Source of the DNA: Eubacterium sp.
GTDB lineage: Bacteria > Bacillota > Clostridia > Acetivibrionales > DSM-1351
Direction of reading: 5' to 3'
Assembly: GCA_029266335.1 (NCBI GenBank)
Contig: JAQSXC010000007.1
Span: 1-53,499 of the forward strand
DNA length: 53,499 nucleotides
Part shown: in pieces, positions 18,035 to 26,869 of the stretch
Layout of the letters: every line of letters starts with the position of its first letter
Position numbering within the stretch: the stretch's first letter is position 1
The notes under the pieces: generated by a model
Told to the model about the DNA's origin: nothing
What the model saw: only the letters and a program-made list of their open reading frames with translations
Databases searched by the model: none
Made by a program: the position numbers and the translations under genes

Positions 18035-18612
18035 TTTCTACCGCCTCCAATTCCTGCCAATACCCTTGTAATTTCATGCTCAATACGTTTTTCATAAGTT
18101 TCGCGGATTGTTTCATCCATCATTTTAATAACTTCGTCATTCTGCATCATATGAGCTGCACTGGGTCCAAACTTTTGCTCGACTGGGAATCTTGATGTCC
18201 CAACACGCTCAAATATGCTTATTGGCCCAAAAATCTTAGCTGCAAAAGCATGTTTAAGCACCGTGGCAGCACCGCCTTTTTTGACCTGCGTTTGCACTTC
18301 ACCACCTCGCGAAAATTTAGTATTGAACGTTAAAAGAGGTATGACATTGCCTGAATAACTAATAGACATTGAAACAACACCACCATCTTCACTTGCAATA
18401 TGCGATTTTATTTTTACTTTTCGCATAAAATCATTTTTATTAATAGCATACTGGCTGGCTGCAAACTCACCAGCCCTTGTTTTTGCCGTTTCTCCTGCAC
18501 GTTTCATTGCAGCGGATGTGACTTTCCATATGCCGCCCTGTACTCCGGCCAGGATTTTATTTATCCGGTCAAGGCTGTTGGCGCCAACCTGATTAACACG
18601 AATGTAATTCAC
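18031..18612 (-). CDS. Head-tail connector protein, HK97 gp10 / GpZ-like
   Basis: A 193-residue protein with a helical N-terminus (NSLDRINKILAGVQGGIWK, then AMKRAGETAKTRAGEFAA) and a beta core, resembling the prophage minor tail protein Z / HK97 gp10 group, which joins tail to head. It starts at GTG with GGAGG 10 bases upstream, overlaps the genes on both sides by four bases, and is followed by the terminator-like gene. Confidence 0.65.
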   Translation of the reverse strand: MNYIRVNQVGANSLDRINKILAGVQGGIWKVTSAAMKRAGETAKTRAGEFAASQYAINKNDFMRKVKIKSHIASEDGGVVSMSISYSGNVIPLLTFNTKFSRGGEVQTQVKKGGAATVLKHAFAAKIFGPISIFERVGTSRFPVEQKFGPSAAHMMQNDEVIKMMDETIRETYEKRIEHEITRVLAGIGGGRK

Positions 18613-18980
18613 TCGTCAATCGCCTCCAATTCTACCCGTAGCATACCGACTTCGCAGACTGAAGCTGCCACATGGTACTCTCGGAAAAAGTCCCCGTCAT
18701 TTATCTTTATCCTTGTGCCTTTTTCCGGCACCACACCGCCAAGGTCGGAGGCAGCGCAATGCATGATAGTGGTCACAAGGTATAACCCTTCTACATGGTC
18801 GGCCTGGAGCTGACGCCGGTCCTTCTCTTTCAAGCCAGACAATGTGATGGAAATACCTTGATGTTCTTCTCCATCGTATGTCATACCATCATAGATTACC
18901 GTGTGCAGCTCCGCAAACTCTTCAGTGTTCATAAACACATTCTTGTTGTCTGCTTCGACCATATCTTTAAAACTGCTCAT
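18609..18980 (-). CDS. Head-tail joining protein (lambda FII-type position)
   Basis: A 123-residue protein located between the SAP/HeH-like gene and the gp10-like gene. The beta-rich C-terminal part (GTRIKINDGDFFREYHVAA, then CEVGMLRVELEAI) resembles head-tail joining proteins of lambda FII/Gifsy type. No strong ribosome site is seen; the ATG overlaps the upstream stop, so it is probably translated by coupling. Confidence 0.6.
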   Translation of the reverse strand: MSSFKDMVEADNKNVFMNTEEFAELHTVIYDGMTYDGEEHQGISITLSGLKEKDRRQLQADHVEGLYLVTTIMHCAASDLGGVVPEKGTRIKINDGDFFREYHVAASVCEVGMLRVELEAIDE

Positions 18981-19441
18981 AAAACTGGATTCTCAGCGGA
19001 AAGAGAAGGCGGATCCTCGTCATCGATGACGTCATCATCGGTTTTCTCTTCCTCGTTGTCAAAGAATTCATCCAGGGCAGCTACTATATCGTCCTTCGTC
19101 ATCCCGACCTTGAAAGACAGCCCATATTTTTTCATTAGTTCCTTAAGTTCGTCAGCTTTCATTTCGGAGCTATAGAACGGTTTTTCACCCGCATTTCCAT
19201 CCGGAGTATTTTTACCTGTACCTGTTACATTCTCTTCTTTATCAGGAGTTGCAACAGGCGTAGCGGCCTCTTCTATCACATCAATATCTAAACAATAAAT
19301 AGCGACACCTATATCAACTAAGCGTATTGCTTCTATATCATCGACTTCAAAAGGTGGACTTCCGACGTCTTTTGGGTCAATGTGTTTTGATCCTAGAGTC
19401 TTGTGGCCGTACGTACCATTAACAATTTTTATAAGCTGCAT
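18977..19441 (-). CDS. Head-proximal protein with C-terminal HeH/SAP-like helix pair
   Basis: A 154-residue protein just after the capsid gene. Residues 1-50 form a small beta domain (MQLIKIVNGTYGHKTLG); a Pro/Thr-rich linker follows; then ADELKELMKKYGLSFKVGMT with DDIVAALDEFF has the helix-extended-loop-helix pattern seen in phage head-tail proteins and Rho N domains; the tail is acidic (EEEKTDDDVIDDEDPP). Position suggests a role in head completion. AAGGAG precedes the ATG. Confidence 0.6.
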   Translation of the reverse strand: MQLIKIVNGTYGHKTLGSKHIDPKDVGSPPFEVDDIEAIRLVDIGVAIYCLDIDVIEEAATPVATPDKEENVTGTGKNTPDGNAGEKPFYSSEMKADELKELMKKYGLSFKVGMTKDDIVAALDEFFDNEEEKTDDDVIDDEDPPSLSAENPVL

Positions 19442-19467
19442 TTGCTTACTCCTTTCCGGTCAACGAC

Positions 19468-20541
19468 CTATTTCACGACATTTGCCGCATACATCCATGG
19501 GGACTTCTGCAAAGGTGCCGCGAGCGGACGAGAACCAAGTCTTAGCTTCCGGATATCATGGTCACGGTCAACAACAAATTTTGGAACACGCTGCAGCGCG
19601 AATGTGTGGTATTGTTCATCCGGCTCAATCTGGCTTATCTGTGCATACATCATATGTCCACATCCAGGGGATGTTACCATTGCGGATTTGGCAGGAAAGA
19701 ATCTTTGTGTTGTTCCGGAATCGTCTACATATGTTTCACGGACAGAGAAGATGTCCAGTTCGAATCCGGAGAAGTTCAACCTGCCGAGCCATGAAACGCC
19801 GGGAGTAGTGATTTTCGGTGCAAGATTGCCAAATTCAGCTCTCCTGTTGTCGAGTCTTTTCTGTATTCCTGCATCGGACAGTATAAAGTTTGCGGCTGTT
19901 GAACCGAGAATGAGGTCGGCAACGGCTAGACCTCTGTCTGCTAATGCTCCACACATAGCTTCGACATCACTCCAGAAGTTACCGTTGGTATCATCCCACT
20001 CGTCGCTGACGGTGTAGATAGCAGGATTACCTCCTGATGTGTCGTAATAGAACACATCATATGTCTGTCCAACGGTCTTATTGTCTATATATGCCGTCAT
20101 TGTGCAGCCGTTGTTGATCATTGTCTGGACTGCCATCCATTCCTCTCTGCGAGTAATGCGCCTATCAAGATCAGACAAATCACGTATATGCAAAGCCCTT
20201 GCGCGTTCAGCCTGCGAAGACCCCGAAAACAATGCCTCACCAAAGCCGCGCTTCTGTAAGTCATCCAGTGTAAGCAAGCGGGAGGGAAGAATACTAGGTG
20301 GCTCAAACTCGTCAACCTCGTAACCACCACGGCCTACAGGAATATCACCAGCACGTGGTACTACAAATGGAGCAAGCCTGCGGTCACCGTCCTGATATTC
20401 TACCAATACCTTATTGGCAGCAAAAATGTCGCCGGTGCCAGTCGGAAAATATCGGTCACGGAAAAAAGTCATTTGCGGAACAATTTCCTGCACCATACCA
20501 GCCATATAGTAGGTGTCGAATAAATCAATGTTGTTTGGCAT
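19468..20541 (-). CDS. Major capsid protein (lambda gpE family)
   Basis: A 357-residue shell protein of the phage capsid E family (HK97 fold). Family-typical features are FLRDRYFP-like MTFFRDRYFPTG, RRLAPFVVPRAGDIPVGR, PPSILPSRLLTLDDLQKR, DLDRRITRREEWMAVQT and the C-terminal PGCGHMMYAQISQI. It follows the decoration gene and the protease/scaffold gene in lambda order. AAGGAGG precedes the start. Confidence 0.93.
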   Translation of the reverse strand: MPNNIDLFDTYYMAGMVQEIVPQMTFFRDRYFPTGTGDIFAANKVLVEYQDGDRRLAPFVVPRAGDIPVGRGGYEVDEFEPPSILPSRLLTLDDLQKRGFGEALFSGSSQAERARALHIRDLSDLDRRITRREEWMAVQTMINNGCTMTAYIDNKTVGQTYDVFYYDTSGGNPAIYTVSDEWDDTNGNFWSDVEAMCGALADRGLAVADLILGSTAANFILSDAGIQKRLDNRRAEFGNLAPKITTPGVSWLGRLNFSGFELDIFSVRETYVDDSGTTQRFFPAKSAMVTSPGCGHMMYAQISQIEPDEQYHTFALQRVPKFVVDRDHDIRKLRLGSRPLAAPLQKSPWMYAANVVK

Positions 20542-20559
20542 TTCTATATACCTCCTTAT

Positions 20560-20958
20560 TTAAGATAACACCGTACCGAGATAGATGCCGCGTTCACGCA
20601 GCTTGTCTTTGTCTGCCTCGGATAAGGTGTAACCATCTTTTACGGTCAGTGCATCGATATTGAAGCACCCTCCTGTGAATACAGCTGCATTTACTGCTGC
20701 AGTGGTTCCTATCTCGGTGTCATCGCAAAGGATACTGTCAGGAGTAAGCGTCTCATTTGTTATTGCTGTAGTACCGAGAATAACGAGCTTTCCATCTCCA
20801 GCGGAGCCAGAGGATTTTGCAAATACCGTGCCGCGCGGAAATGTTGCAGTTGCGCCAAGTTGTCTGATGACGCCAGAGTTGACATGAACCGCAGGTGATA
20901 CGCCGGCAAGCAATTTGTCATACGCTACTTTTCCGACTTTTCTGTTCAAATGTTTCAT
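20560..20958 (-). CDS. Head decoration protein (lambda gpD-like)
   Basis: A 132-residue beta-rich protein located between protease/scaffold and capsid genes as in lambda (C-Nu3-D-E). The segment TATFPRGTVFAKSSGSAGDG with a following DSILCDDTEIG and AAVFTGGCFN matches the HDPD-type decoration fold. Trimers of such proteins stabilise the expanded capsid at threefold sites. Confidence 0.85.
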   Translation of the reverse strand: MKHLNRKVGKVAYDKLLAGVSPAVHVNSGVIRQLGATATFPRGTVFAKSSGSAGDGKLVILGTTAITNETLTPDSILCDDTEIGTTAAVNAAVFTGGCFNIDALTVKDGYTLSEADKDKLRERGIYLGTVLS

Positions 20959-20960
20959 TT

Positions 20961-21377
20961 TTACTTATCCTCCTTGTTCTGAATTTTTTTTGCATCTGCA
21001 CGACCAGCCGCCATACGCTGTGCGGGTGTGAGAGGCTTATCCTCTTCGATAGTAACAGTAGCAGCCGATACATCGTTAGCGCCTGAGGCATTTGTGTCTT
21101 CCTGCATATTATCCAAGGTTACTTTTCCCTTCTTTGCAGCTTTTTGAGCTGCGCGGAAAGCAAGTTCCTGAGCATTGCAGGCTGTTTTCCCATACTTAGC
21201 TTCTTTTACGGTTTCATCATCGTATAAAGAAGATATTGTATCTATCTCCTCAATGCGCTTGCGTTCTGCTTCGACTGCTGATCCGTCATCTGTGGATACA
21301 GCGGCCTTTGCCTCGGTCATAAGCTGATTTGCCAACTCCGGATTTTCAGCACGGAGCTCTTCAAGATTTTTGGCCAT
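20961..21377 (-). CDS. Nested in-frame scaffold protein (Nu3-like)
   Basis: Inside the protease gene and in its frame, the ATG at 21377 (MAKNLEELRAENPELANQL) is preceded by AAGGAGG at 7 bases, one of the best ribosome sites in the head operon. The 138-residue product is the helical, highly charged C-terminal part, ending in KKIQNKEDK, the expected makeup of an internal scaffold. Lambda makes Nu3 from C in the same way. The arrangement is seen; its use is inferred. Confidence 0.8.
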   Translation of the reverse strand: MAKNLEELRAENPELANQLMTEAKAAVSTDDGSAVEAERKRIEEIDTISSLYDDETVKEAKYGKTACNAQELAFRAAQKAAKKGKVTLDNMQEDTNASGANDVSAATVTIEEDKPLTPAQRMAAGRADAKKIQNKEDK

Positions 21378-22208
21378 GAGTTTTCCTCCTTCTTGACCAC
21401 CGGTTGTAGCCGGTTGAGTTTTATTATTGTCATCCTCTTGCGAGGTTGCGACCGTTTTAATTCCGTCAGGTAACTTAGCGAATGACGGCATGTGCATTGG
21501 CCGTCCATTTACCATGAGCAGGCGTCCGTCTGCACTTGCCGCAATCTCCGGCTTATCATATGCAGAAGCAAGCATTTCATCGGCAAAGCCTGCGTCGATG
21601 ATTTCCTGACCCACAAAGGTAGCCGTCTTAGACATCATCGCGAGCAGTTCCTCTTCCGTCTTGCCCGTTCGTTCCTTATAGATTTCCACCTGGGATTTGT
21701 CTGTCGGATCAAGCCAGGTTTCTGCTAAAGCTCTCAGCTCGTCCGCATTGTATCCACCAAAAAGAAATCCCCAGCACTTGTGGATCATGAACTGGCTCGC
21801 TGGATTGACCTGGATGATATCGGCAGCGCAAGTAATGTGAGTACCGCCCGACATGGCAACGCCATCTATCCTCGCGGTCTTCTTTGCCGCAAGCTCTCGT
21901 AGTCGGTTATGGATGGTAACAGATACTTCCGAATCGCCGCCAATGCTGTCAATGCGCATGAGTAGGGTCTTGGCTCCTTCGATGGCTTTCAAATCCTCAA
22001 GGAATTCATCAAGTATAATGAAGTTTCCCTGCTGAGGCTCACCGGTCCACCAGTCTATGGGCCTTGTCTTCACGATTTCCCCATAAAACTGAATCTCGGC
22101 ATCCAGACCGTCTGTCATCGTCATTGCGTAACAACTGCGCCGGATATTCACCGAAGGAGGTTTCAACAAACCTTTTCGTGCAAATATCCCGTTAAAAAAC
22201 TTAGGCAT
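20961..22208 (-). CDS. Prohead protease (ClpP/S14-like) fused to scaffold domain (lambda C-like)
   Basis: A 415-residue capsid maturation protein. Residues about 35-220 are ClpP-like: RIDSIGGDSEVSVTIHNRL, nucleophile S120 in GVAMSGGTHI, and H143 in QFMIHKCW. After a Gln/Thr/Gly linker (about 300-330) comes a charged helical scaffold domain (278-415). The chosen ATG at 22208 overlaps the portal stop by 8 bases and follows GGAAGTGA. An internal start produces the scaffold alone (20961-21377), as lambda C and Nu3 do. Confidence 0.9.
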   Translation of the reverse strand: MPKFFNGIFARKGLLKPPSVNIRRSCYAMTMTDGLDAEIQFYGEIVKTRPIDWWTGEPQQGNFIILDEFLEDLKAIEGAKTLLMRIDSIGGDSEVSVTIHNRLRELAAKKTARIDGVAMSGGTHITCAADIIQVNPASQFMIHKCWGFLFGGYNADELRALAETWLDPTDKSQVEIYKERTGKTEEELLAMMSKTATFVGQEIIDAGFADEMLASAYDKPEIAASADGRLLMVNGRPMHMPSFAKLPDGIKTVATSQEDDNNKTQPATTGGQEGGKLMAKNLEELRAENPELANQLMTEAKAAVSTDDGSAVEAERKRIEEIDTISSLYDDETVKEAKYGKTACNAQELAFRAAQKAAKKGKVTLDNMQEDTNASGANDVSAATVTIEEDKPLTPAQRMAAGRADAKKIQNKEDK

Positions 22209-23799
22209 TTGGTTCACTTCCTTTCGTATTTTCGTCACCGAGGACGGCCATATATTTACCGCCTCCGGCATCAAGTAATTTTTCATTCTCAAGCTTGAGC
22301 TGTTCGACATTAGCCTCCCAGTCGCCACCGCCCAGCTCGCGGGTAACATGTTCATGAGTTTTGAATCCACGGTCAACGTTCATTATTGCTGCTTTAACTT
22401 CTTTACTTGGGTCGATCTGTCCTTGCACTGGCCCGATCCAGCGAGCACCGCACCATGCAGCCCGGATTCTCGGATCGTCAAAAAAACCTGGAGCCTTTAT
22501 CCGCCCTCTGGCCACAGCCTCAGCAAGCCATACTTCATATACAGGTTGACAAAAATCGTCAACAAACCATTTCCGACGCATCTTGAATGCTTCCCACGCA
22601 TCCATTAGTGCTGCTCTGGCCGCAGAATACGAGCTATTAAATTCTTTTATTAATACATCGTATGGTAGCTCCAAGGCAGCACCTATAATACGGCATATTG
22701 TTTTCACAAAGCTCTCGAAGCCTGTTGTAGGAATATTCGGATTACCGAACTTGATATCTTCTCCGTCTTCAAGGTGGGCGACTGTGCCAGGTCCCATTTC
22801 GTGCTCGTTTTCGCTGTGAGATACTTCGTCTGGCTGCTCACCAGGTATACCCACTACATCGCCGGATCCGGTTTCATTTATTGGTATATCCGTTGTATCC
22901 GTTTTTGTTGTTATCCATGCAGTAAAGAAAGACTGAACCAGTGCTGCCATAAGTTCGCTCTCAGTATATCTCCGCAGTTGCAACAACGGTTCTATAACAG
23001 GGGCCAAATAAGTAACACCCCGGTACTGATCAGGCCGTTCACTGTCCATGACATGCAATATGTTTGGCAATCCTGTTTTTATTCCATATGCTTCGACACG
23101 AGTCCACCTCGGAGTCTCAACTACAAGCTGATTCGGATATGTATTCCGGATATGATAGGCTACAATCTTGCCGTTCTGGTCTACTTCCACACCATCGTGG
23201 ACAATATTCCCGTTATCCGGATTTTTTCCATCAGTGAATCGAGGGGAAGGTGTCACGGCTGTACCGTATTCCGTTGGTGTGCTTACCCGGTCTGCTTCGA
23301 TAAGATGAATGCGTAACGAGTATGGATTTGTAGGCGTCGGGTCATACCTCTTGAAGAGAGGAAATACATCTCCACTCATGAGCCATGATTTCAATGCTAA
23401 CTGCTGTAATCCCTCGAAGTTATTTACACCTGTTGCATCGCAATTTTCTTTCTTTTGAGCCCACAAAGTGAATTCCGCTTCCGTTAATCGCTGCCAAGCT
23501 TTAGCAGCTTCCTGAGACAGCCCCAACACATCACGGTTGATAGAGCTTTTCAAAGTGAGTCCAGTACCTACAACCTTTGTCCTGTTGGTATTTATTGCTG
23601 AAGTTGCAACAGGGGATGCCATGTATAACATTCTGCCACGTTGCCGGAGCGTATAGTTATTCCAGTCTATATCCTCAACCGGTGAGCCACTGACCGCATT
23701 AAATCCCTTGAGTGCCCGTCGTATTATACTTGCACCTGCTTCACTATATCCTTTTACCTGCGGCGTACCCATTCGTCGTACATAACGTCTATTGCTCAA
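22201..23799 (-). CDS. Portal protein (lambda gpB-like)
   Basis: A 532-residue portal of the lambda family, forming the dodecameric DNA channel at one capsid vertex. Characteristic segments are NYTLRQRGRMLYMASPVA with NTNRTKVVGTGLTLKS, SWLMSGDVFPLFKR, SERPDQYRGVTYLAPVIE, and SSYSAARAALMDAWEAFK. TTG at 23799 has AGGAGG upstream (10-base gap), while the ATG seven codons earlier has no ribosome site and would include that motif; so TTG is preferred, with moderate certainty. Confidence 0.92.
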   Translation of the reverse strand: MSNRRYVRRMGTPQVKGYSEAGASIIRRALKGFNAVSGSPVEDIDWNNYTLRQRGRMLYMASPVATSAINTNRTKVVGTGLTLKSSINRDVLGLSQEAAKAWQRLTEAEFTLWAQKKENCDATGVNNFEGLQQLALKSWLMSGDVFPLFKRYDPTPTNPYSLRIHLIEADRVSTPTEYGTAVTPSPRFTDGKNPDNGNIVHDGVEVDQNGKIVAYHIRNTYPNQLVVETPRWTRVEAYGIKTGLPNILHVMDSERPDQYRGVTYLAPVIEPLLQLRRYTESELMAALVQSFFTAWITTKTDTTDIPINETGSGDVVGIPGEQPDEVSHSENEHEMGPGTVAHLEDGEDIKFGNPNIPTTGFESFVKTICRIIGAALELPYDVLIKEFNSSYSAARAALMDAWEAFKMRRKWFVDDFCQPVYEVWLAEAVARGRIKAPGFFDDPRIRAAWCGARWIGPVQGQIDPSKEVKAAIMNVDRGFKTHEHVTRELGGGDWEANVEQLKLENEKLLDAGGGKYMAVLGDENTKGSEPNA

Positions 23800-23856
23800 T
23801 GCTTTTTCGCCTCCTGTCATATAATTTAGCCGGGAGTCCGGACGGACATATACTTG

Positions 23857-24114
23857 TTACCAATCTCTCGGTAATATTCCGAAAGCCTTTCTCGGTTTTC
23901 TCCGTTGCAGCATTGCTGTAAGTTCATCTACCCTGCGCTCCGCTTCTGTAATTTCATTTTTTAATTTATCAATATCAAAACGGGTGAGCTCTCTGTCATC
24001 AATGGTATAACTTTTCACACCGCCATTCACCAAAGCAAGATATGCAGTTCTCAATTTTGTGAGAGCACTTTTCCAGAAGTCAAGTCTTGCCTGGATTTCA
24101 ATTTTATCTACCAA
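23857..24114 (-). CDS. Head-tail joining protein W (lambda gpW-like)
   Basis: An 85-residue protein between terminase and portal, the place of gpW in lambda. It has two long helices around a short hairpin: EIQARLDFWKSALTKLRTAY, then NGGVKSYTIDDRELTRF, then IDKLKNEITEAERRVDELT. GGGGGTG lies upstream of TTG at 24114, in the gap after the terminase stop; an ATG nine codons earlier lies inside terminase without a site, so TTG is preferred. Confidence 0.82.
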   Translation of the reverse strand: MVDKIEIQARLDFWKSALTKLRTAYLALVNGGVKSYTIDDRELTRFDIDKLKNEITEAERRVDELTAMLQRRKPRKAFGILPRDW

Positions 24115-24127
24115 TGTTTTCACCCCC

Positions 24128-26092
24128 TTACCAATCGTCATAGTATTTCTTCAGAGAATTACCACTTTTCTTTTTTCGTGGCTTTTGTACCTGGGCCGAT
24201 GCTGCTTCATTGGATGATGTATTACCAGGTAAAACAGCAGCGACTTTAACGCGAATATCATTTTTCGCTACTTTAAGGCGTTTATCTATTGCATCTAGAT
24301 CCGGTGATAACGCCTTGAATGCAGCAAACGCATAGTTTCGGCAATCAAGAGCTTCGTTACGTTCGTGTCCGGGTATCTTCTCCCATACCCAGGGTTGTTT
24401 CTTCTCAGTATCGTAAACAAGCCGCTCCGATAGTAGCCCTTTAAAATAAGCATCACCGTAATCATCACGCTTGGGAAAGTGGCTGTACTTAGTTCCCTCA
24501 GTCTGCACTCGGAGATTATCCATGATAATCTGTTTTCCCGCATTAACGCCTATATCATATCGCCAGCATGTTCCGATAACCTTCTTAACTCCGTTTTTGG
24601 TTACTACAATTTTCTGCTTTCGTGGTGGCGCAGTGAATGGTGCATCGTGCTTATTGCTTCCGGCGATAGCAAAAACCTTTTTGCCGATGCGCTTATAGCA
24701 TTGTTGCCGGACTTCTTGTGTAAAATGGCCGCCCTCATCAGCAAACGTCATTGACAATCTCAAGCCAGATCCGTCAGAAAAACGAAAGACATGTTCCAAA
24801 ACATCGTCCAATCGGGTCCAAGTTTCCGTATCGTCAGGGCGCCCCATTATAATGCCTTTCTTAATTCCCCAATTTTCTCCGAAATGCCCAAAACCAACAA
24901 CCTCATATTCGAGACGGTCATCCTGCGTATCTACGCCACAGGTCAAAACCAGGACACCTTCTGGGAGTTCGGCGCCTTCCGGATATTCCTCTCGCCGTGC
25001 AAGTAGGCTGTCCTCGTCCTCCAGATCGCCACGATCCTCCCATAGTTCACCGAAGCGTGTGTTATAAACGACCTGTAGTTTCTTTGAGCTCCCTATTGCA
25101 TTGAGATATAGTAATATGATTGATTCCCATGAGGCCCAAGGTGAAACAAAAGCATTGAGCCAGAAGGAACGCACACCGTTCTCATATGCTGCTGGATTCT
25201 CTGCAATCCATTTTCCAGTCTGCCGCTTCATTTCCATTTCGGAAGATATACAGCCGCATCCGGGACATACATAGGAAACGTCTGTCACCTTGTATGTTTT
25301 TTTATTTGCTACGATGATTTCCTCATGCTTATATCTAATTGAAGAGAATGCTATGTTATGATACTCTCCACAATGAGGACATCGTGAACACCACCGTTCC
25401 ATTGTTCCTTCGACAAAAGAAGATTCAATAGCACTGGCATTTTTTATTGTCGGGGTAGATACCTCAACAGCCTTTGCGTTGTAGAATGTTATCTGCCTCG
25501 CTCTGGCAAGCTCCCACGGGTCACCTTCTTTTCCTGCCGATGTTGCCCATCGGTCACGCTCGTCACCGAGTATATAGCGGATAGGTTTTGACGCCAGCGA
25601 GTGAGCTTCGGTCGAGCCGCACATTGTCAAAATGCCGCCCGGGTATGTCTTTTGCAATATGGTATTGGCACTGTCCCGGTTCTTTGGGTCAGCCACCTTT
25701 GTCTTGAGTGATTTACAATCCCTTATCATCGGAGCAATTCGGAGCTTAGAGTAATCCTTTGCATCAATGGTGGTCGGGTGGATAAACAAAATGCTACCCG
25801 GATCTTCATCGATAATGTAACCGATAGTGTTGTTTAATACTTCCGATTTTCCGACCTGTGAAGCAGACGCTACAATTATGCGGTGCACTTTTGGGTCTGT
25901 AAAGGCGTCCATTGGTCCCTGGAGGTAGGGGGTTCTGCTTGTGCGCCATGGCCCAGGTTCAGCACTACTCTCTGGTGAAAGCCTACGCTTCCTATCAGAC
26001 CACTCTGAAACAGTCAGGTCTTCAGGGGGTTTCATGCCGGCGATTGCTTTTGATATCGCTGCGTTCAGCCGAAGTTCATCACTTTTAATCAT
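24128..26092 (-). CDS. Terminase large subunit (lambda GpA-like)
   Basis: A 654-residue packaging ATPase-nuclease. SASQVGKS (residues 76-83) is the Walker A variant of GpA proteins; VSTPTIKNASAIESSF and a zinc-binding RCPHCGEYH with CPGCGC follow; the nuclease domain begins near VLTCGVDTQDDRLEYEVVGF with DCRNYAFAAFKAL near the end. ATG at 26092 overlaps the small-subunit stop; longer frames run back into that gene. GpA terminases usually cut at cos sites, so cohesive ends are expected. Confidence 0.95.
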   Translation of the reverse strand: MIKSDELRLNAAISKAIAGMKPPEDLTVSEWSDRKRRLSPESSAEPGPWRTSRTPYLQGPMDAFTDPKVHRIIVASASQVGKSEVLNNTIGYIIDEDPGSILFIHPTTIDAKDYSKLRIAPMIRDCKSLKTKVADPKNRDSANTILQKTYPGGILTMCGSTEAHSLASKPIRYILGDERDRWATSAGKEGDPWELARARQITFYNAKAVEVSTPTIKNASAIESSFVEGTMERWCSRCPHCGEYHNIAFSSIRYKHEEIIVANKKTYKVTDVSYVCPGCGCISSEMEMKRQTGKWIAENPAAYENGVRSFWLNAFVSPWASWESIILLYLNAIGSSKKLQVVYNTRFGELWEDRGDLEDEDSLLARREEYPEGAELPEGVLVLTCGVDTQDDRLEYEVVGFGHFGENWGIKKGIIMGRPDDTETWTRLDDVLEHVFRFSDGSGLRLSMTFADEGGHFTQEVRQQCYKRIGKKVFAIAGSNKHDAPFTAPPRKQKIVVTKNGVKKVIGTCWRYDIGVNAGKQIIMDNLRVQTEGTKYSHFPKRDDYGDAYFKGLLSERLVYDTEKKQPWVWEKIPGHERNEALDCRNYAFAAFKALSPDLDAIDKRLKVAKNDIRVKVAAVLPGNTSSNEAASAQVQKPRKKKSGNSLKKYYDDW

Positions 26093-26627
26093 CGTCAGTA
26101 TCCGACTTATTTCCAGTGTCCCAACTTCGCCGCTCACGAACGCGCTCATTATATTTCTTAGCGTCGTATTGATAATGCGAAAGTTCCCCCATGACCTTAT
26201 GTATTTCCTTACGGATAAACTCAGCCGCCTCTGCAGGAGATGAAATAGCAGCGACATCCACCGCTAGCCTGCCCGGTAACGCCATAAGCATACCTCGAAT
26301 TGTATAAATCAAATCCTCGGTCATGGCCGCAACATCCTCTGAACGGTGCATTTTCCCCTGAAGTTCCTTAGCCTCAAGCACTGAAACAATTGCTTTAGCC
26401 TTTTTAATGCTGACGTCTGCGTCCAGCTTTTCTTTTTCGGCCGCGCTTAGCGCTTTTTCTTTCATGCGGTATTCTATATATTTTTGAACTGCGTCAGTGA
26501 GCAGATATTTGCCTTTGTCACTTTCGATGATTCCGTCTTGTGCGAGCTGCTGTATCCGTCTGCCTGTTACTCCCAAAACAGCAGCAAGCTCAGTGCCAGA
26601 TACCTCGGTTTTTGTGGTTATGTCCAT
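26085..26627 (-). CDS. Terminase small subunit (Nu1-like)
   Basis: A 180-residue DNA-recognition subunit. The N-terminal winged helix is visible (TELAAVLGVTGRRIQQLAQD, then GIIESDKGKYLLTDAVQKY), followed by a long helix (ALSAAEKEKLDADVSIKKAK) of the kind that carries oligomerisation and large-subunit contacts in Nu1. AAGGAGG precedes the ATG. It is the first gene of the late operon and follows a 230-bp non-coding leader that may contain cos. Confidence 0.88.
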   Translation of the reverse strand: MDITTKTEVSGTELAAVLGVTGRRIQQLAQDGIIESDKGKYLLTDAVQKYIEYRMKEKALSAAEKEKLDADVSIKKAKAIVSVLEAKELQGKMHRSEDVAAMTEDLIYTIRGMLMALPGRLAVDVAAISSPAEAAEFIRKEIHKVMGELSHYQYDAKKYNERVRERRSWDTGNKSDTDDD

Positions 26628-26639
26628 CGAATTCCTCCT

Positions 26640-26869
26640 TGTGCGTAACGAAATGGTCGAAAAAAAAATTTATTACATACACGAAATTTGGGGTCGACGA
26701 GCCCGCATGGTATGCCGACACCCCGTCACAGTACCTTTTTCTATCGGCAGTCATTTTATGATGCTGTTGCAACTCTCTGTAGTTTGATTATAGCTCTTTA
26801 TAGGAGGTCGCCCAGGTACAGACACATCTTATAAGGTTTGTGCCTGCCCTGGACTGAGAGCATGAAGAA
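26640..26869. other. Non-coding leader of the late operon; candidate cos region
   Basis: About 230 bp with no convincing gene. On the minus strand it holds a stem (CAGGCACAAA pairing with the complement of CAGGTACAGA, two G-U pairs) followed by GGGCGACCTCC, reminiscent of the lambda cos core GGGCGGCGACCT, then a -10-like TATAAT near 26785-26791 without a matching -35, and an imperfect GGGGT/ACCCC inverted repeat around 26692-26727. Placement immediately upstream of a Nu1/GpA pair is where lambdoid cos sites lie. The lack of a -35 fits activation by a phage late regulator. Assignment is tentative. Confidence 0.4.

Noticed and set aside
26590..26772. 60-codon minus frame before terminase small subunit
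   Set aside because: Overlaps the small-subunit start in another frame, no ribosome site, composition not protein-like; region fits a packaging site better.
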